Below are positions 1 through 18,922 of a stretch of 64,000 nucleotides of DNA, in pieces (the first letter of the stretch is position 1; each line of letters starts with the position of its first letter). The stretch covers positions 5,296,301 to 5,360,300 of the forward strand of contig OZ014423.1 in NCBI GenBank assembly GCA_963965975.1. Reading direction: 5' to 3'. Under the pieces are notes generated by a model. It was not told the origin of the DNA, searched no databases, and saw only the letters and a program-made list of their open reading frames with translations. This DNA is from Xestospongia bergquistia (taxonomy: Eukaryota; Porifera; Demospongiae; Haplosclerida; Petrosiidae). The translations under genes were made by a program, and so were the position numbers.

Positions 1-130
1 TAATAATATAGGATAATACATCAAGGTTATACCACAGATAGAGAGGGTTAACATTTCAGAATTACACAAACACAGAAACAGGATCCTGCTAACACACACA
101 CACACACCCAATGGAAAGAATTACAAAACA
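1..130. repeat. Fragment of GGTTAAC minisatellite
   Basis: Short stretch with the same words (ACAGATAGAGAGGGTTAAC, GGATAATAC) that form the large array at 4808-5560. It is followed by a flank that also matches the flank of that array, so the two ends of this region look like copies of one larger duplicated unit. No coding potential. Confidence 0.6.
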
Positions 131-345
131 AGGACAACGCACACAAGGGATTTGAACAATGATGGGAGGGTCCGACATCGGGTTTAATATCAAAATGATG
201 GGTCACTGATATAGGAGGTTATACAGAGATAGTTTTGTATATAGCTATACAAATACAACACAAACTGATGTTCAACCAAAATCAGACACAAACAAACCCT
301 ATCAACCTCAACATCCAAAGTAGAACAACAACCAACTGATCAAAT
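121..345. repeat. Dispersed duplicate, copy 1 (partner at 5690-5895)
   Basis: About 200 bp that recur with few changes at 5690-5895. Shared blocks include the stretch from GGGTCACTGATATAGGAGG through the GTATATAGCTATACAAATAC word to CAACCAACTGA. In both places it lies just after GGTTAAC minisatellite sequence. It may be a non-autonomous element or part of a large segmental duplication. No terminal repeats or coding capacity were identified. Confidence 0.6.
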
Positions 346-954
346 AAAGAATGCTTTACTAGAACAACTAGAAAATAAAAATGATCAATTAGAATTAAGA
401 TATTATATAAAAGCTCAATCTTACATGGAGTAGTTATTAGAGAACCTCACTACATCATCTCCAATCCAGTTATCAATGTCTCACTATAAAATTAAAGGAA
501 ATAGTTTAGTACAACATTGTCAAAGTAATGATAGATCAAACTTACAGTCTAAGTTATCAGAGAACATTAACATTATGTATACCTATATACTACATCAACG
601 TCCCTATAAAATTAAAATACATATTAAGTACAGGACAGTCCATATTGTTATTACAGATATAACTTACAGTAGTCACCTATTAATGTAGATCAGATTATCA
701 TTACCACAGACCATTAAACCTGTCCATCCTATTATAAATCATAAAGTTCAGTCAGTAGACAATTATACTATTTGATTACAGTAAGTATAATATACTTACT
801 GACAAATGTCATCAGATCATCTCTAGTAGTTGTTATAAATATACCTGCTAATGCAGATCAGATCATCACTATCAATGACCATTAAACCTGTCAATATTGA
901 TCTAGTAGGCAATTGTACTATTTAATAAGTCAACTTACAGTAATCATCAGTTAA
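346..954. other. AT-rich non-coding DNA with internal duplicates
   Basis: Nothing here looks like a gene. Blocks around 470-680 (starting TCTCACTATAAAATTAAAGG) recur near 1310-1520 and 3945-4170, so this is the irregular edge of the minisatellite field. The 70-codon open frame at 476-688 consists of this repeated DNA. Confidence 0.6.
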
Positions 955-3900
955 TTTACATCAAACCATCACTAAGAACACTACCTATGACCATCACAAA
1001 TGTCCACCCTATTATTATAAAACAGAAAATTCATTTAGTAGACAATTGTACTATATAATAAGTCAACTTACAGTAGTCATCAGTTAATATAGATAAGATC
1101 ATAAATCTATTAGAGTGACAAAGGGTCAGTAGTATCGTACTTATAGCACAGTATAAGTATTATAATACAGTTGTCATCACTCCCAGCACTCAACTACAAC
1201 ATCAACTACAGAATAAAAATGATCAATTAGAATTAAAATGGATCTTACATACAATTAAGGAGTTATTAGAGAACCTCACTACATCATCTCCGATCCAGTT
1301 ATTAATTTTCTCACTATAAAATTAAAGGAAATAGTTTGATCTATCATTTAATTAACAATCTTGTACTAAACTAATGATAGATCAAACTTACAGTCTAAGT
1401 TATCAGAGAACATTAACATTATGTACACCTATATACTACATCAAAGTCTCTATAAAATTAAATGCTAAGTACAGGACAGTCCATATTGTCATTATAGATA
1501 TAACTTACAGTAGTCATCAGTTAATATAGATCACACCATCACTACCAGTGCTATCTATGACCATCACAAATGTCCACCCTATTATTATAAAAAATAACAT
1601 TAGACAATTGTACTATATAACAAGTCAACTTACAGTAGTCATCAGTTAATATAGATCACACCATCACTACCAGTGCTATCTATGACCATCAAACCTGTCA
1701 CCCTATTATTATAAAACGGAAATTCATTTAGTAGACAATTGTACTATATAATAAAGTCAACTTACAGTAGTCATCAGTTAATATAGATCAAACCATCACT
1801 ACCAGTGCTATCTATGACCATCACAAATGTCCACCCTATTATTATAAAAAATAACATTAGACAATTGTACTATATAATAAAGTCAACTTACAGTAGTCAT
1901 CAGTTAATATAGATCACACCATCGCTACCAGTGCTATCTATGACCATCAAACCTGTCACCCTATTATTATAAAACGAAAATTCATTTAGTAGACAATTGT
2001 ACTATATAATAAAGTCAACTTACAGTAGTCATCAGTTAATATAGATCACACCATCACTACCAGTGCTATCTATGACCATCAAACCTGTCACCCTATTATT
2101 ATAAAATGGAAATTCATTTAGTAGACAATTGTACTATATAATAAAGTCAACTTACAGTAGTCATCAGTTAATATAGATCACACCATCACTACCAGTGCTA
2201 TCTATGACCATCAAACCTGTCACCCTATTATTATAAAAAACATTAGACAATTGTACTATATAATAAAGTCAACTTACAGTAGTCATCAGTTAATATAGAT
2301 CACACCATCACTACCAGCGCTATCTATGACCATCAAACCTGTCACCCTATTATTATAAAACAAATTCATTTAGTAGACAATTGTACTATATAATAAAGTC
2401 AACTTACAGTAGTCATCAGTTAATATAGATCACACCATCACTACCAGTGTTATCTATGACCATCAAACCTGTCACCCTATTATTATAAAACGGAAATTCA
2501 TTTAGTAGACAATTGTACTATATAATAAAGTCAACTTACAGTAGTCATCAGTTAATATAGATCACACCATCACTACCAGTGTTATCTATGACCATCAAAC
2601 CTGTCACCCTATTATTATAAAACAAATTCATTTAGTAGACAATTGTACTATATAATAAAGTCAACTTACAGTAGTCATCAGTTAATATAGATCACACCAT
2701 CACTACCAGTGCTATCTATGACCATCAAACCTGTCACCCTATTATTATAAAACGGAAATTCATTTAGTAGACAATTGTACTATATAACAAGTCAACTTAC
2801 AGTAGTCATCAGTTAATATAGATCAAACCATCACTACCAGTGCTATCTATGACCATCACAAATGTCCACCCTATTATTATAAAAAATAACATTAGACAAT
2901 TGTACTATATAATAAAGTCAACTTACAGTAGTCATCAGTTAATATAGATCACACCATCGCTACCAGTGCTATCTATGACCATCAAACCTGTCACCCTATT
3001 ATTATAAAACGAAAATTCATTTAGTAGACAATTGTACTATATAATAAAGTCAACTTACAGTAGTCATCAGTTAATATAGATCACACCATCACTACCAGTG
3101 CTATCTATGACCATCAAACCTGTCACCCTATTATTATAAAATGGAAATTCATTTAGTAGACAATTGTACTATATAATAAAGTCAACTTACAGTAGTCATC
3201 AGTTAATATAGATCACACCATCACTACCAGTGCTATCTATGACCATCAAACCTGTCACCCTATTATTATAAAAAACATTAGACAATTGTACTATATAATA
3301 AAGTCAACTTACAGTAGTCATCAGTTAATATAGATCACACCATCACTACCAGCGCTATCTATGACCATCAAACCTGTCACCCTATTATTATAAAACAAAT
3401 TCATTTAGTAGACAATTGTACTATATAATAAAGTCAACTTACAGTAGTCATCAGTTAATATAGATCACACCATCACTACCAGTGCTATCTATGACCATCA
3501 AACCTGTCACCCTATTATTATAAAACAAATTCATTTAGTAGACAATTGTACTATATAATAAAGTCAACTTACAGTAGTCATCAACATCAGATCATCACTA
3601 CCAGTGTTATCTATGACCATCAAACCTGTCACCCTATTATTATAAAATGGAAATTCATTTAGTAGACAATTGTACTATATAATAAGTCAACTTACAGTAG
3701 TCATCAGTTAATATAGATCACACCATCACTACCAACACTACCTATGACCATCACAAATGTCCACCCTATTATTATAAAACATAACATTAGACAATTGTAC
3801 TATATAATAAAGTCAGCTTACAGTAGTCATCAACATCAGAGCATCACTACCAGTGACCATCAAACCTGTCCACCCTATTACTGTAAAACAGAAAATTCAA

Positions 3901-3960
3901 TTAATAGACAATTGTACTATATAATAAAGTCAACTTACAGTAGTTATCAATGTCTCACTA
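955..3960. repeat. 130-bp minisatellite array with 1,035-bp higher-order repeat
   Basis: More than 20 units of roughly 100-135 bp, each containing GTCAACTTACAGTAGTCATC, GATCACACCATCACTACCAG, CTATCTATGACCATCAAACC and TAGACAATTGTACTATATAA. Units differ by presence or absence of a short segment (AAACGGAAATTCATTTAGT versus AAAAAATAACATT) and by diagnostic point changes. The diagnostic ATCGCTACC variant occurs at 1921 and 2956, and the AGCGC variant at 2316 and 3351. Both pairs are exactly 1,035 bp apart, so a block of about eight units was duplicated as a whole. Confidence 0.9.
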
Positions 3961-4807
3961 TAAAATTAAAGGAAATAGTTTAGTACAAGATTGTTAAATT
4001 AATGATAGATCAAACTTACAGTCTAAGTTATCAGAGAACATTAACATTATGTACACCTATATACTAGATCAATGTCCCTATAAAATTAAAATAAATGTTT
4101 AGTACAGGACTGTACATATTGTCATTACAGATATAACTTACAGTAGTCACCTATTAATGTAGATCAGATCATCACTAGCAGTGACTATTAGACCGGTCCA
4201 TTCTATTAGTAGATCATTGTACTATATTATAAGTAAATCATTGTACTATTTGATAAGTTAACTTACTATAGGTATATTAACAAATGTCATCAGATCATCT
4301 CTAGTTGTTATAAATAGACCTACTAAATGTAACAGAATTTGTTTTGTTCTAACATTATAGTTAATATACAACTCACAACCATTACAACATTATATTATTA
4401 TACTACAGAACAATATATAGTTAGTAAATTAGTAATAAATAATAAATATAACTTACATATAGTATATTATGAGACCACAGTAGATCTAGATTATCTCAAG
4501 TTGTGTAGAACAAGTTACTATAAAATTGTAAGAGAAAAATAGTAACAACATTTATTTATAAAGTCTTTCTATTAACTTACTAGCAATATAACACTCATCT
4601 CCAGTAAATCAATCATCAAATTGTTCTATTCTAAAGAAATACTAATCTAATAAGATATCATTTTAATTGTTGAGTTTATAACAGCTCTAAATCAGTTGAT
4701 CATCATCTCTAGTAGATTAGTGAACAACAGTCCTACTATAAAATGAAAAGTAGTTATTATAAAAGTGAAATAAATTATGTTATAAATTAAAATGAGTTTG
4801 TTGTATG
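3961..4807. other. AT-rich non-coding DNA
   Basis: Contains degenerate pieces of the flanking repeats (3945-4170 resembles 475-680 and 1310-1520) and otherwise unique AT-rich sequence. No exon with coding character was seen on either strand. Confidence 0.5.
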
Positions 4808-5560
4808 ACAGACACAGAGAGTTAACAATACGAGATATTACCACAGATACAGAGGGTTAACAATACGGGATATTACCACAGATACAGAGGGTTAACAATA
4901 CGGGATATTACCACAGATACAGAGGGTTAACAATATAGGATAATACAACAGACACAGAGGTTAACAATATAGGAATAACACAACAGACACAGAGGGTTAA
5001 CAATATGGGATATTACCACAAATACAGAGGGTTAACAATATAGGATAACACGACAGACACAGAGGTTAACAATATAGGAATAACACAACAGACACAGAGG
5101 GTTAACAATATAGGATAACACAACAGACATAGAGGGTTAACAATATAGGATAACACGACAGACACAGAGGTTATCAATATAGAAATAACAAGACAGACAC
5201 AGAGGTTAACAATATAGAAATAACAAGACAGACACAGAGGTTAACAATATAGAAATAACAAGACAGACACAGAGGTTAACAATATAGGAATAACAAGACA
5301 GACACAGAGGGTTAACAACAGGATAATACCACAGATACAGAGGGTTAATAATATAGGATAACACGACAGACACAGAGGGTTAACAATATAGGATAACACA
5401 ACAGACACAGAGGTTAACAATATAGGAATAACAAGACAGACGCAGAGGGTTAACAACAGAGGATAATACCACAGATACAGAGGGTTAACAAAATAGGACT
5501 AGACACAGAGGGTTAACAACACAGGATAATACAACAAGATTAACATTTTAGAATTTCACA
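4808..5560. repeat. GGTTAAC minisatellite (about 33-36 bp unit)
   Basis: About 20 head-to-tail copies of a unit of the type ACAGACACAGAGGGTTAACAATATAGGATAACACA, with two main variants (GATATTACCACAGATACAG and GGATAACACGACAGACACAG). The 71-codon frame on the minus strand at 5241-5456 is only a translation of this array. Confidence 0.9.
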
Positions 5561-5689
5561 AACACAGAGGGTTAACAAAACACGATCATAACACAGACAC
5601 AGACACACAAAGGGAAGGATTACGAAACAAGGGGGTTAATAACTAAGATTATACAACAGACACAGATATAGAACATTTCAAGACACACA

Positions 5690-5895
5690 TAAAGATTTTG
5701 AAGGATCATGAGAAGGTCTGACATCAGGTTTACTATTAAGAAGATGGGTCACTGATATAGGAGGTTATACAGGGATAGTTTTGTATATAGCTATACAAAT
5801 ACAACACAACTGATGTTCAACTAAAATCAGACACAAACAAACCCTATCAACCTCAACATCCAAAGCAAAGCAACAACCAACTGACCAATGATGAA
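5690..5895. repeat. Dispersed duplicate, copy 2 (partner at 121-345)
   Basis: Matches 121-345 over about 200 bp and again follows the GGTTAAC minisatellite. The pair therefore lies about 5.56 kb apart with the same order of elements. Confidence 0.6.
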
Positions 5896-8119
5896 TAATT
5901 CTCCAGATCCTCAAACACAAGGAGTTGTCAATGTCCAGCAAATTGAACCCTATCAAAGAGACAAAAATAGTTAATAAGATTGTATATATAGTCCAGTTAT
6001 CAATATCTCACTATAAAATTAAAGTTAATAGTTTAGTTCAAGATTGTCAAAGTAATGATATATCAAATTTGCCTAAAAAGAAATAGTCTAAAAACTATCC
6101 TTTACGTCATGTTATATAGTATGTTATATAGTACCACTTTGAAATAGAATTTGTAATACGTAGGAAATATACAACAAACAAACAAATTAAAGACACAGAG
6201 AACTATACTAGGTATAGATATTACAGTACATGAACTCTGTGGGTCATACACAACAGGACTATAATACATATGATACAACATAACAATAGAATAACCTCTA
6301 GTCTATAAAAATACATCAAAATCAACGAAGGAGTACAAACAATGACATATGATATAACAAGGAGTTTATAATACTATGTGTTACAGAATGGTCTCAGGAG
6401 ATGGATATGCAGAATAACATATATAGCCACTATTACTGAACAAAATTAGAATATTCTACTGAACAAATATTAGAATATTCTAAGTACCAGAGCTGTTTTT
6501 AACAGTCACAAAAGGTAGAACTATAATTTAACAAAAACTCTGTAATGAATTAAAGTGACAATAGATCATTATATAAGATAGACACACAGGAGTTATAATA
6601 TTACCAAAATGATATGATGGCAACACAATAGCAATAAATTAATTGATAGAAACACAGGAGGTATTATTAGATCAAACATTATTAAACACTTGTCATAACT
6701 ATTTCAAGAAATGTAACACAAGTCAAATGTAACAATAATGTCAAGTACATGCAATAATAATGTCAAGTACATGTAACAATAATGTCAAGTACATGCAATA
6801 ATAATGTCAAGTACATGTAACAACAATGTCAAGTACATGCAATAATAATGTCAAGTACATGCAATAATAATGTTAAGTACATGCAATAATAATGTTAAGT
6901 ACATGCAGTCAAGTACTAGTACATGCAATAATGTATAATATAACAGGAAGTTGAAACAACATATCACAATGTGTTATACAACAGTCTCACAGGAATGTAT
7001 ATGCAAGGTAACATATACAGGAGTTATTGCTGAGAATAACTACAAGTTATAACAGTAACAGGAGTACAGCTATAATAGTATAACTTCATGCATAAAACAA
7101 GAGTAACAAGAACCTAATGTGACAGATAAACAACAATACTCTACACCAATAACTTGTAGACACTAGTAAACTTAGTGTGAAAAGGATATTTACAAAATTA
7201 TATAATTTTAGTGTATAAGATCACAAAAGGTTTGCTAAAAACAGAATTTATGCAAATAAAGATACAAATTTATTATGAATTTACCAACAGATTACAAAGA
7301 GATAGGCTAAGTGATATTGTAATACAAGACATTATGGTTGAGGTATGTACATGTCACAGGCCTGGGTTGGATTGTATTATAAGAGGTTGGGTATTAAGAT
7401 ATTTTATATACTAGGTGATATTATGTGTAAGAACATGTCAGAGGGTTAAATTGTATCATAAGGGTCTTTCTATAAGCCAGTCACAGAGTTAGGTTGTATC
7501 GTAAGACATTATGTGGTAAGGGTAATATAAAAATATGCCAAAAGGTTTGTTTGTTTATGTCACAGACCTAGTTGTATGATAAGATATTATATGTTGTTAG
7601 AGGTTTGTCACAAGGCTGTGTTTGGGTGATAACAGATTTGTATATGTAGAGTAAATATTACAATATAGATGGTCTAGGGAATATTGTAATGGACAAATAA
7701 GAGTTGAGACTCATAATAGACTTGTCATGTACATACATGATAGATAGGTAGACTATATGGATATCTGAATATTACCATAAATTAAAGGATTTAAAAGAAA
7801 ATTACAAGCTTGTCTGAATGTACATGTTATAGGGATCACAAGAGGTTGGTATATGTAGATGTTGTAGTCTTATAGGATTGCATGCATGTACAATAACAAA
7901 GAATGTGTACGCATACTTGTTATAAGGTCTACATGTTACTCACAAGAGTTAGAAGATTCACAGACAGGCTTTAAATATAACTACAGTTGACTTACAACTC
8001 TAGTACATGACTTGTTACAACAGTGGTTATCCAGTAGATATTACTGCACAACAAGAACATTACAGGAGGGTTGGAGTATGTTCTAAAATAAGACTCTTGG
8101 ACCCATAGAGTTCATGTAC
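5896..8119. other. Non-coding AT-rich stretch with a short tandem repeat at 6720-6925
   Basis: No gene recognised. At about 6720-6925 there are some nine copies of a 21-22-bp unit (ACATGCAATAATAATGTCAAGT). The rest is unique AT-rich sequence full of stop codons in all frames. The longest open frames (about 67 codons at 7211-7414) show no family resemblance. Confidence 0.55.
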
Positions 8120-8490
8120 TTAGCTGGGATGCTCTACTAGTATTATAGTTAACAAGATGACTCCTATACTACATGGACGCTCTACTAGTATTATAGTTAA
8201 CAAGATGACTCCTATACTACATGGACGCTCTACTAGTGTTATAGTTAACAAGATGACTCCTATACTACATGGACGCTCTACTAGTATTATAGTTAACAAG
8301 ATGACTCCTATACTACATGGATGCTCTACTAGTATTATAGTAAACAAGATGACTCCTATACTACATGGACGTTCTACTAGTATTATAGTTAACAAGATGA
8401 CTCCTATACTACATGGACGCTCTACTAGTATTATAGTTAACAAGATGACTCCTATACTACATGTGGTTAGAAGCTACAACAAAGAGGAAA
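8120..8490. repeat. 48-bp minisatellite, seven in-frame copies
   Basis: The unit beginning ATGACTCCTATACTACATGG recurs at 8157, 8205, 8253, 8301, 8349, 8397 and 8445, exactly 48 bp apart. Because 48 is a multiple of three and no unit contains a stop in one frame of each strand, both strands show long repetitive open frames (125 codons on plus, 107 on minus) with a 16-residue period. Nothing indicates that either is translated. Confidence 0.9.
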
Positions 8491-8960
8491 GCTATCCCTG
8501 CCACACCAGAACTGCTGGTATAGTCTCTAAGTAACTATATGTATATACTGAGTGGTTGAGTCTGATCTCTCTATACAGATATATGGGGTGAAGTTGCTTA
8601 TAAATGTTGAGAGGGATTAAGGATAGTACAAATAATAAGTATGTTCTAAAATTACACTCTTGGATCACAGAGTTCATGTACTTAGCTGAGATGCTCTACT
8701 AGTCATTATAGTTAACAAGTGACTCCTCATTAGCTAGACTACATGTGGTTAGAAGCTACAACATAGAGGAAAGCTATCCCTGCCACACCAGAACTGCTGG
8801 TATAGTCTCTAAGTAACTACATATATATACTGAGTGGTTGAGTCTCTCTAATACAGATATATGGGGTGAAGATGCTTGTAAATGATGCAAGTGATTAAGG
8901 ATAATACAAATTATGAGTATGTTCTAAAATTAGACCCTTGGATCACAGAGTTCATGTACT
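8464..8960. repeat. Tandem duplication flanking the 48-bp array
   Basis: A block starting GTGGTTAGAAGCTACAACA at 8464 is repeated at about 8742, including the word CTGCCACACCAGAACTGCTGG and the following AGTTCATGTACTTAGCTG segment. The unit is about 280 bp and also carries one degenerate copy of the 48-bp repeat. Confidence 0.75.
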
Positions 8961-9199
8961 TTATATTATACAAGTGAAGATGTTGAGAGAAGTGAGGGAT
9001 GGTACAATTTACAATGACTTAATTCTATCTAGTAGGAACTTGCAAGCAAGCTGTATATTCTATACAAGTGTCTAGGTTTCCAATCTGGTTCTCAATGTGA
9101 AGTTCAAGTACAACTACTCATTTTTCTCAGCTAGCTGCCAGGGCCATTTAACTTAAATCTTCATGCTTATTGTCAGATGTGGCTATGAATAAATCATAG

Positions 9200-9424
9200 T
9201 TTGGGAAAAGATTTGCACAAACTGTTCCAGCTCTGTTAAGTATTAAACCACAACAGCAAAAATCTCTCTATAGAATAAATAAGATTCTCAGTGGTTCTCA
9301 GTCTACTGACATAAAAGCTTTCTTTGTGCATAAATTACTACTTGGTCATCAAAATGACCAACTGAAGGCTGACTTAAAAACTGATGTGGAACTAGATTTT
9401 GCTAACAACATACTACAGAATTAG
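9200..9424 (+). other. Orphan open frame of 74 codons without a start codon
   Basis: Between the stop at 9197-9199 and the stop at 9422-9424 one frame stays open for 74 codons and has a balanced, protein-like composition (Phe-Gly-Lys-Arg-Phe at the start; a His-Lys-Leu-Leu-Leu-Gly-His motif in the middle). It has no ATG and no clear splice acceptor. It may be a decayed exon or chance. I do not recognise the sequence. Confidence 0.2.
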
Positions 9425-9864
9425 GCTCCTACAATAACTTAAAAGTCTCAAACTCATAACAAAGTATCTAGAAGAGACTATACACATGTGAAATGACAGC
9501 ATCTATCAGTCCAGACAGCTAAAACCAACAAGATTAGGCTTTCTACGTATACACATAATGTACATTTATTACTCTGACCTGGATACTTCGTCTTTCTCTT
9601 TTTCGAGCTGCAACAAGAGCGCTTGTCGTTGGCCTCAGTTCATGTTGACTGCGCTTTTCTACGAGAGGTGAGCAAAAACTGAAGGTATCCTGACTTGAGG
9701 CGATAGACTGTAGACGACATCAGCAGCAGTTATCTTCTTTAAAAGATGGTGGCCCTGCAGAAGCACCCATCCAACAGGAGTAGTTATCTTGAAGAAATGA
9801 GGCAGTCTAGCCAAAGCCTAGTATTTTGTAGGACTAAAATTGGCGCCACTACAGCGGTTTGTTA
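9425..9864. other. Unassigned sequence of higher GC content
   Basis: About 9570-9850 is visibly richer in GC than its surroundings. The minus strand is open for about 45 codons near 9670-9810 without a recognisable motif. It contains two similar words (AAGATAACTACTCCTGTTGG and AAGATAACTGCTGCTG on the minus strand). It could be a decayed exon or a regulatory stretch. Confidence 0.25.
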
Positions 9865-9930
9865 AACTGAGCATGCTCAGTTCCATAAAATTGACGTTAA
9901 TTAATAAACTGAGCATGCTCAGTTTATTAA
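9865..9930. repeat. Pair of perfect palindromes
   Basis: AACTGAGCATGCTCAGTT at 9865-9882 and a 30-bp perfect palindrome at 9901-9930 with the same 18-bp core (positions 9907-9924). They could be tandem sites for a dimeric DNA-binding protein or remnants of a small inverted-repeat element. Confidence 0.7.
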
Positions 9931-10346
9931 AGATGATAAGATTCTAAGAAAAATAAACTGATGATGAGCACAATATACATTCTATCTGATAGTACATTGC
10001 CTTTCTGTGTATCTTTGTAACAATGCATTGTGTGTAACTAACCTTAAAATTAATTCAGATGGTCCAGTCATATTATCAATGATTATAAATAATTAAAAGT
10101 TGTGTGTCATTAAAAGCTAATCATTGTTAATGGTACTACTGCTCTATTAGCACATGTATCTGTTCAATTACAAGTGTTATAGAATGTAATATGTAAAGTA
10201 AGTAACATATTACAGTCCTCCTTGCAATTAATGTCATTATATGGCAATAACATTGAGTAGTCATATGAATATGGGGAGCCAATAAAAAACATGAGATATG
10301 TTGATTTTTTTTACTGTATAGGCTCCTGATTGTGTATGTCACAATT

Positions 10347-10395
10347 TTGATTTAACAACTGGTATGTGTCACACATACCAGTTGTTAGATCAAAG
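10347..10395. repeat. Inverted repeat (hairpin)
   Basis: The left arm AACAACTGGTATGTGT is mirrored by CACACATACCAGTTGTT with almost no loop. The pairing extends outward with small mismatches into TTTGATT and GATCAAA. It lies about 500 bp downstream of the stop codon of the ABC transporter. Confidence 0.7.
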
Positions 10396-10898
10396 AAAAA
10401 GCTAGAGGACAATTTAGAAATGAGGATCAGAAAATCCTTCCCAATTCATATAAATAGAATTAGTGGTCAGATTGATAATTAATATCTCTTGTAGGAACTG
10501 CTCTGTCTCTAATATGCCCAAAAACAGGTGGAGTTCTGTCGACATTGATGGGTGTGGCAGTTATAGCATGGTTTATCTAAATGACAATTGATGCAATGAT
10601 CAAGTAGGAATGATACAATAGAAACAATACCATATGGACATAAGTAAATATCTACAAGTATTTAATACATCTACATGTATTTATATCTCTACATAATTTA
10701 TTTTATATATCAATACGTAACCAAATACTCTGTATGTCTTTGAATAGTTAGAGGATGTGTATATCATTAGTACTATCTCTTTTTTTAAAATAATAGCAAA
10801 CAGAAAATATTAAATGGTTCATTAGATAATATTAAATTTCAAGATAACATGGAATATCAAATTATTTTCATAAATTAAGTAGATCGTTTTCTTGCTAA

Positions 10899-16478
<5,580 letters not shown>

Positions 16479-16555
16479 GTTTCTAGCCACACCCTTGCAT
16501 GATGCAATAAGTAATGAACTGAATTGATTACAAAGGATTGAACAGTAATCTAACA

Positions 16556-16672
16556 AAAACTATTAGATGTATCTATAAATGATGTATCTATAAATGATGT
16601 ATCTATAAATGATGTATCTATAAATGATGTATCTATAAATGATGTATCTATAAATGATGCATCTATAAAAGG
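16556..16672. repeat. 15-bp tandem repeat
   Basis: Seven to eight copies of GATGTATCTATAAAT in the 417-bp gap between the transporter start codon and the end of the diacylglycerol kinase. The rest of that gap (16673-16895) is AT-rich and shows nothing else. Confidence 0.9.
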
Positions 16673-16895
16673 TAATTCTTTATTTTGGTTAGTGCTTCAA
16701 AAATAAACTTCATAATATCAGAAAAATTATTTCAGAAATAAAAAAATTAAATGCATGTATATAAAAATAATTGGACAAAGAAAAATAAGGGAGAGAGAGT
16801 TAAATGGCAACTTCCTGAAACTCAAGTTTTGATAATTGTTCTTTTTGTTTAACTAAACAAGCAAAAAAGAAAAGAAAAAAAGAAATTGAAAAATC

Positions 16896-18883
16896 TTATC
16901 TTTTCATCTCACCTTTTAAGTATTCCTGCAATTTGACATCTTCACTTTCAATTGATTTAAGATAAGGAGTATTACCCTAAACAACAGCAAAGTCAATCAA
17001 TTATTAACAAAAGACATCCTTCACATTCCTTCTCACTCACTTGATAGTCAGTTCTTACAAGAGAAGCACCAGCTTCAACCAAAATCTTACAGATTCCTTT
17101 GTAACCATACCAAGCTGCTTTATGAAGTGCAGTTTGAGCTCTAAAACAATAGAATAAATAAATAAATAAGTATTAAGATAGACATACTTGTCTTCATCTT
17201 GCAAGTCAAGTGCCTCTTTAGGAACTAGACAAGTAAAGGAGAGTCACCATTACTCAGATTATTACTTTGCATAAATACAGTGTAGCTAGATATGTCAAAG
17301 TTTCTTTTGCAACACCCTATAAAGCAGTCATCATCTATGACCTCTCTATAGATAACATTAACAATATGTGCAATGCCAAATATACTATAGAGTCTAGCTA
17401 TATATTGCCATCTTTGTAGTCTGTATTAGAGAGGACAATTACTAGGCTGGAAAGATGGCCATAGTAAAGAGGTTCCTAAATAACTTAATATTCTTCCTCA
17501 TCTCACTATTGTCCACAAGATATTGAACTACATCTTTTCTCCCTAGTCGTGCAGCATGATGTAGAGGTGTTAGTCCATTCTGATCTACATTAGCTAATCT
17601 AGCACCATTTCTGTGGGCCTCCATGATCTATAAATAAATAATGTTGAACAAATTATCATCTATATAAATAATGTGATAAAATGTGTGGAATTAATAGAGA
17701 TATATTTCAAGAGGATTACAGTAAAATTTCATGGCCTGTGCTTACTTTATCAATTTTTCCCCGTTTCACAGCATCAAAGAGTGATTTCTGAAGAGTACCC
17801 ATCGACACACTAACACAAACAACCAGAACAATTAATCCATTTTCTTTAAGCTATCAATTACTTACCCGTTATCAAAATCCTCCTCATCTTCTTGAGAACT
17901 AGAAAATAATAAATAGTACATCTCTCAAAACCAGTACCATCATATACATAATACTTATACCAGTATGAGGTACTGTAATTCTAGTTAACTCACTCTGATA
18001 AGTCAATATTAGCCAAAGGTAATAGTACTGATTGCGATACAGTTCTATCAGACACAATAGTCGTTAGTGAAAACAAGATAAACTAGTCTTACAAGTCTGT
18101 ATCTCCATCCAATCCCACATCTTCAAGATGACCTGATTCGGGACTCTTTGGAGGAGTGGAACTTAATGAACCTTTGTCCCCATTAACTTCAACATGCAAC
18201 TGAGTTTTACTAGTTTGACGGATTCCTTCAGTACTAAGTATAAAACAAAGAGAAAAAAATTAGTCAGATATACAATCAAATGTCTTACCGTTCCATCTTC
18301 TGATCAGATGTAAGTTCATTATCAGAGGTATCAGATGAAACAGCTATAGCTTTAAAAGAGATGTTCATTTTATTTATGAATGCAATAATATTATTACCAT
18401 AAGACGCACTTCTTCCTAATGAATGACTTTTTCTTTCACTTGAGTTGGGTTTATCAAGACTACAATAACACAAGGTAATATCAAAAACTTTTAAAAGGAT
18501 AACTTACTCTGTTATTTCTAATGCCAATCCTGCGGGAGAACATGGCGGAGTTTCATACTCAACAATTAAAATGCCATCTGATAACATATCTCCAACAGAT
18601 AGTGATTCTTCTTGTCCAGGTAAAACTTGGAACATCCTGTCTAAGCGACCATTAGAAGCAACTACACAAAAATATACTTGATACTTCTAAAATTAGAATT
18701 ATGGGATGGTTTACCATCTAAATATTGCCAAGTCTTTGATAACTGTTGTTTATCATATTCTCTTCCGCTAGTGAATTTATGAATTTGAGGCCGTAAACTA
18801 TGCAGCGTTTCTCCAGGTGTTGTGACAACAAAACCAAGGGGAACAGCTATTACAAGAGAGAATTTTAAAATCATGTAATTATT

Positions 18884-18922
<39 letters not shown>

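Noticed and set aside
955-3960. CRISPR array
   Set aside because: Units are about 130 bp, nearly identical along their whole length, with no unique spacers, in eukaryotic DNA.
8120-8534. Long repetitive open frames on both strands (125 and 107 codons)
   Set aside because: They are translations of a 48-bp minisatellite without stops. Nothing supports expression.
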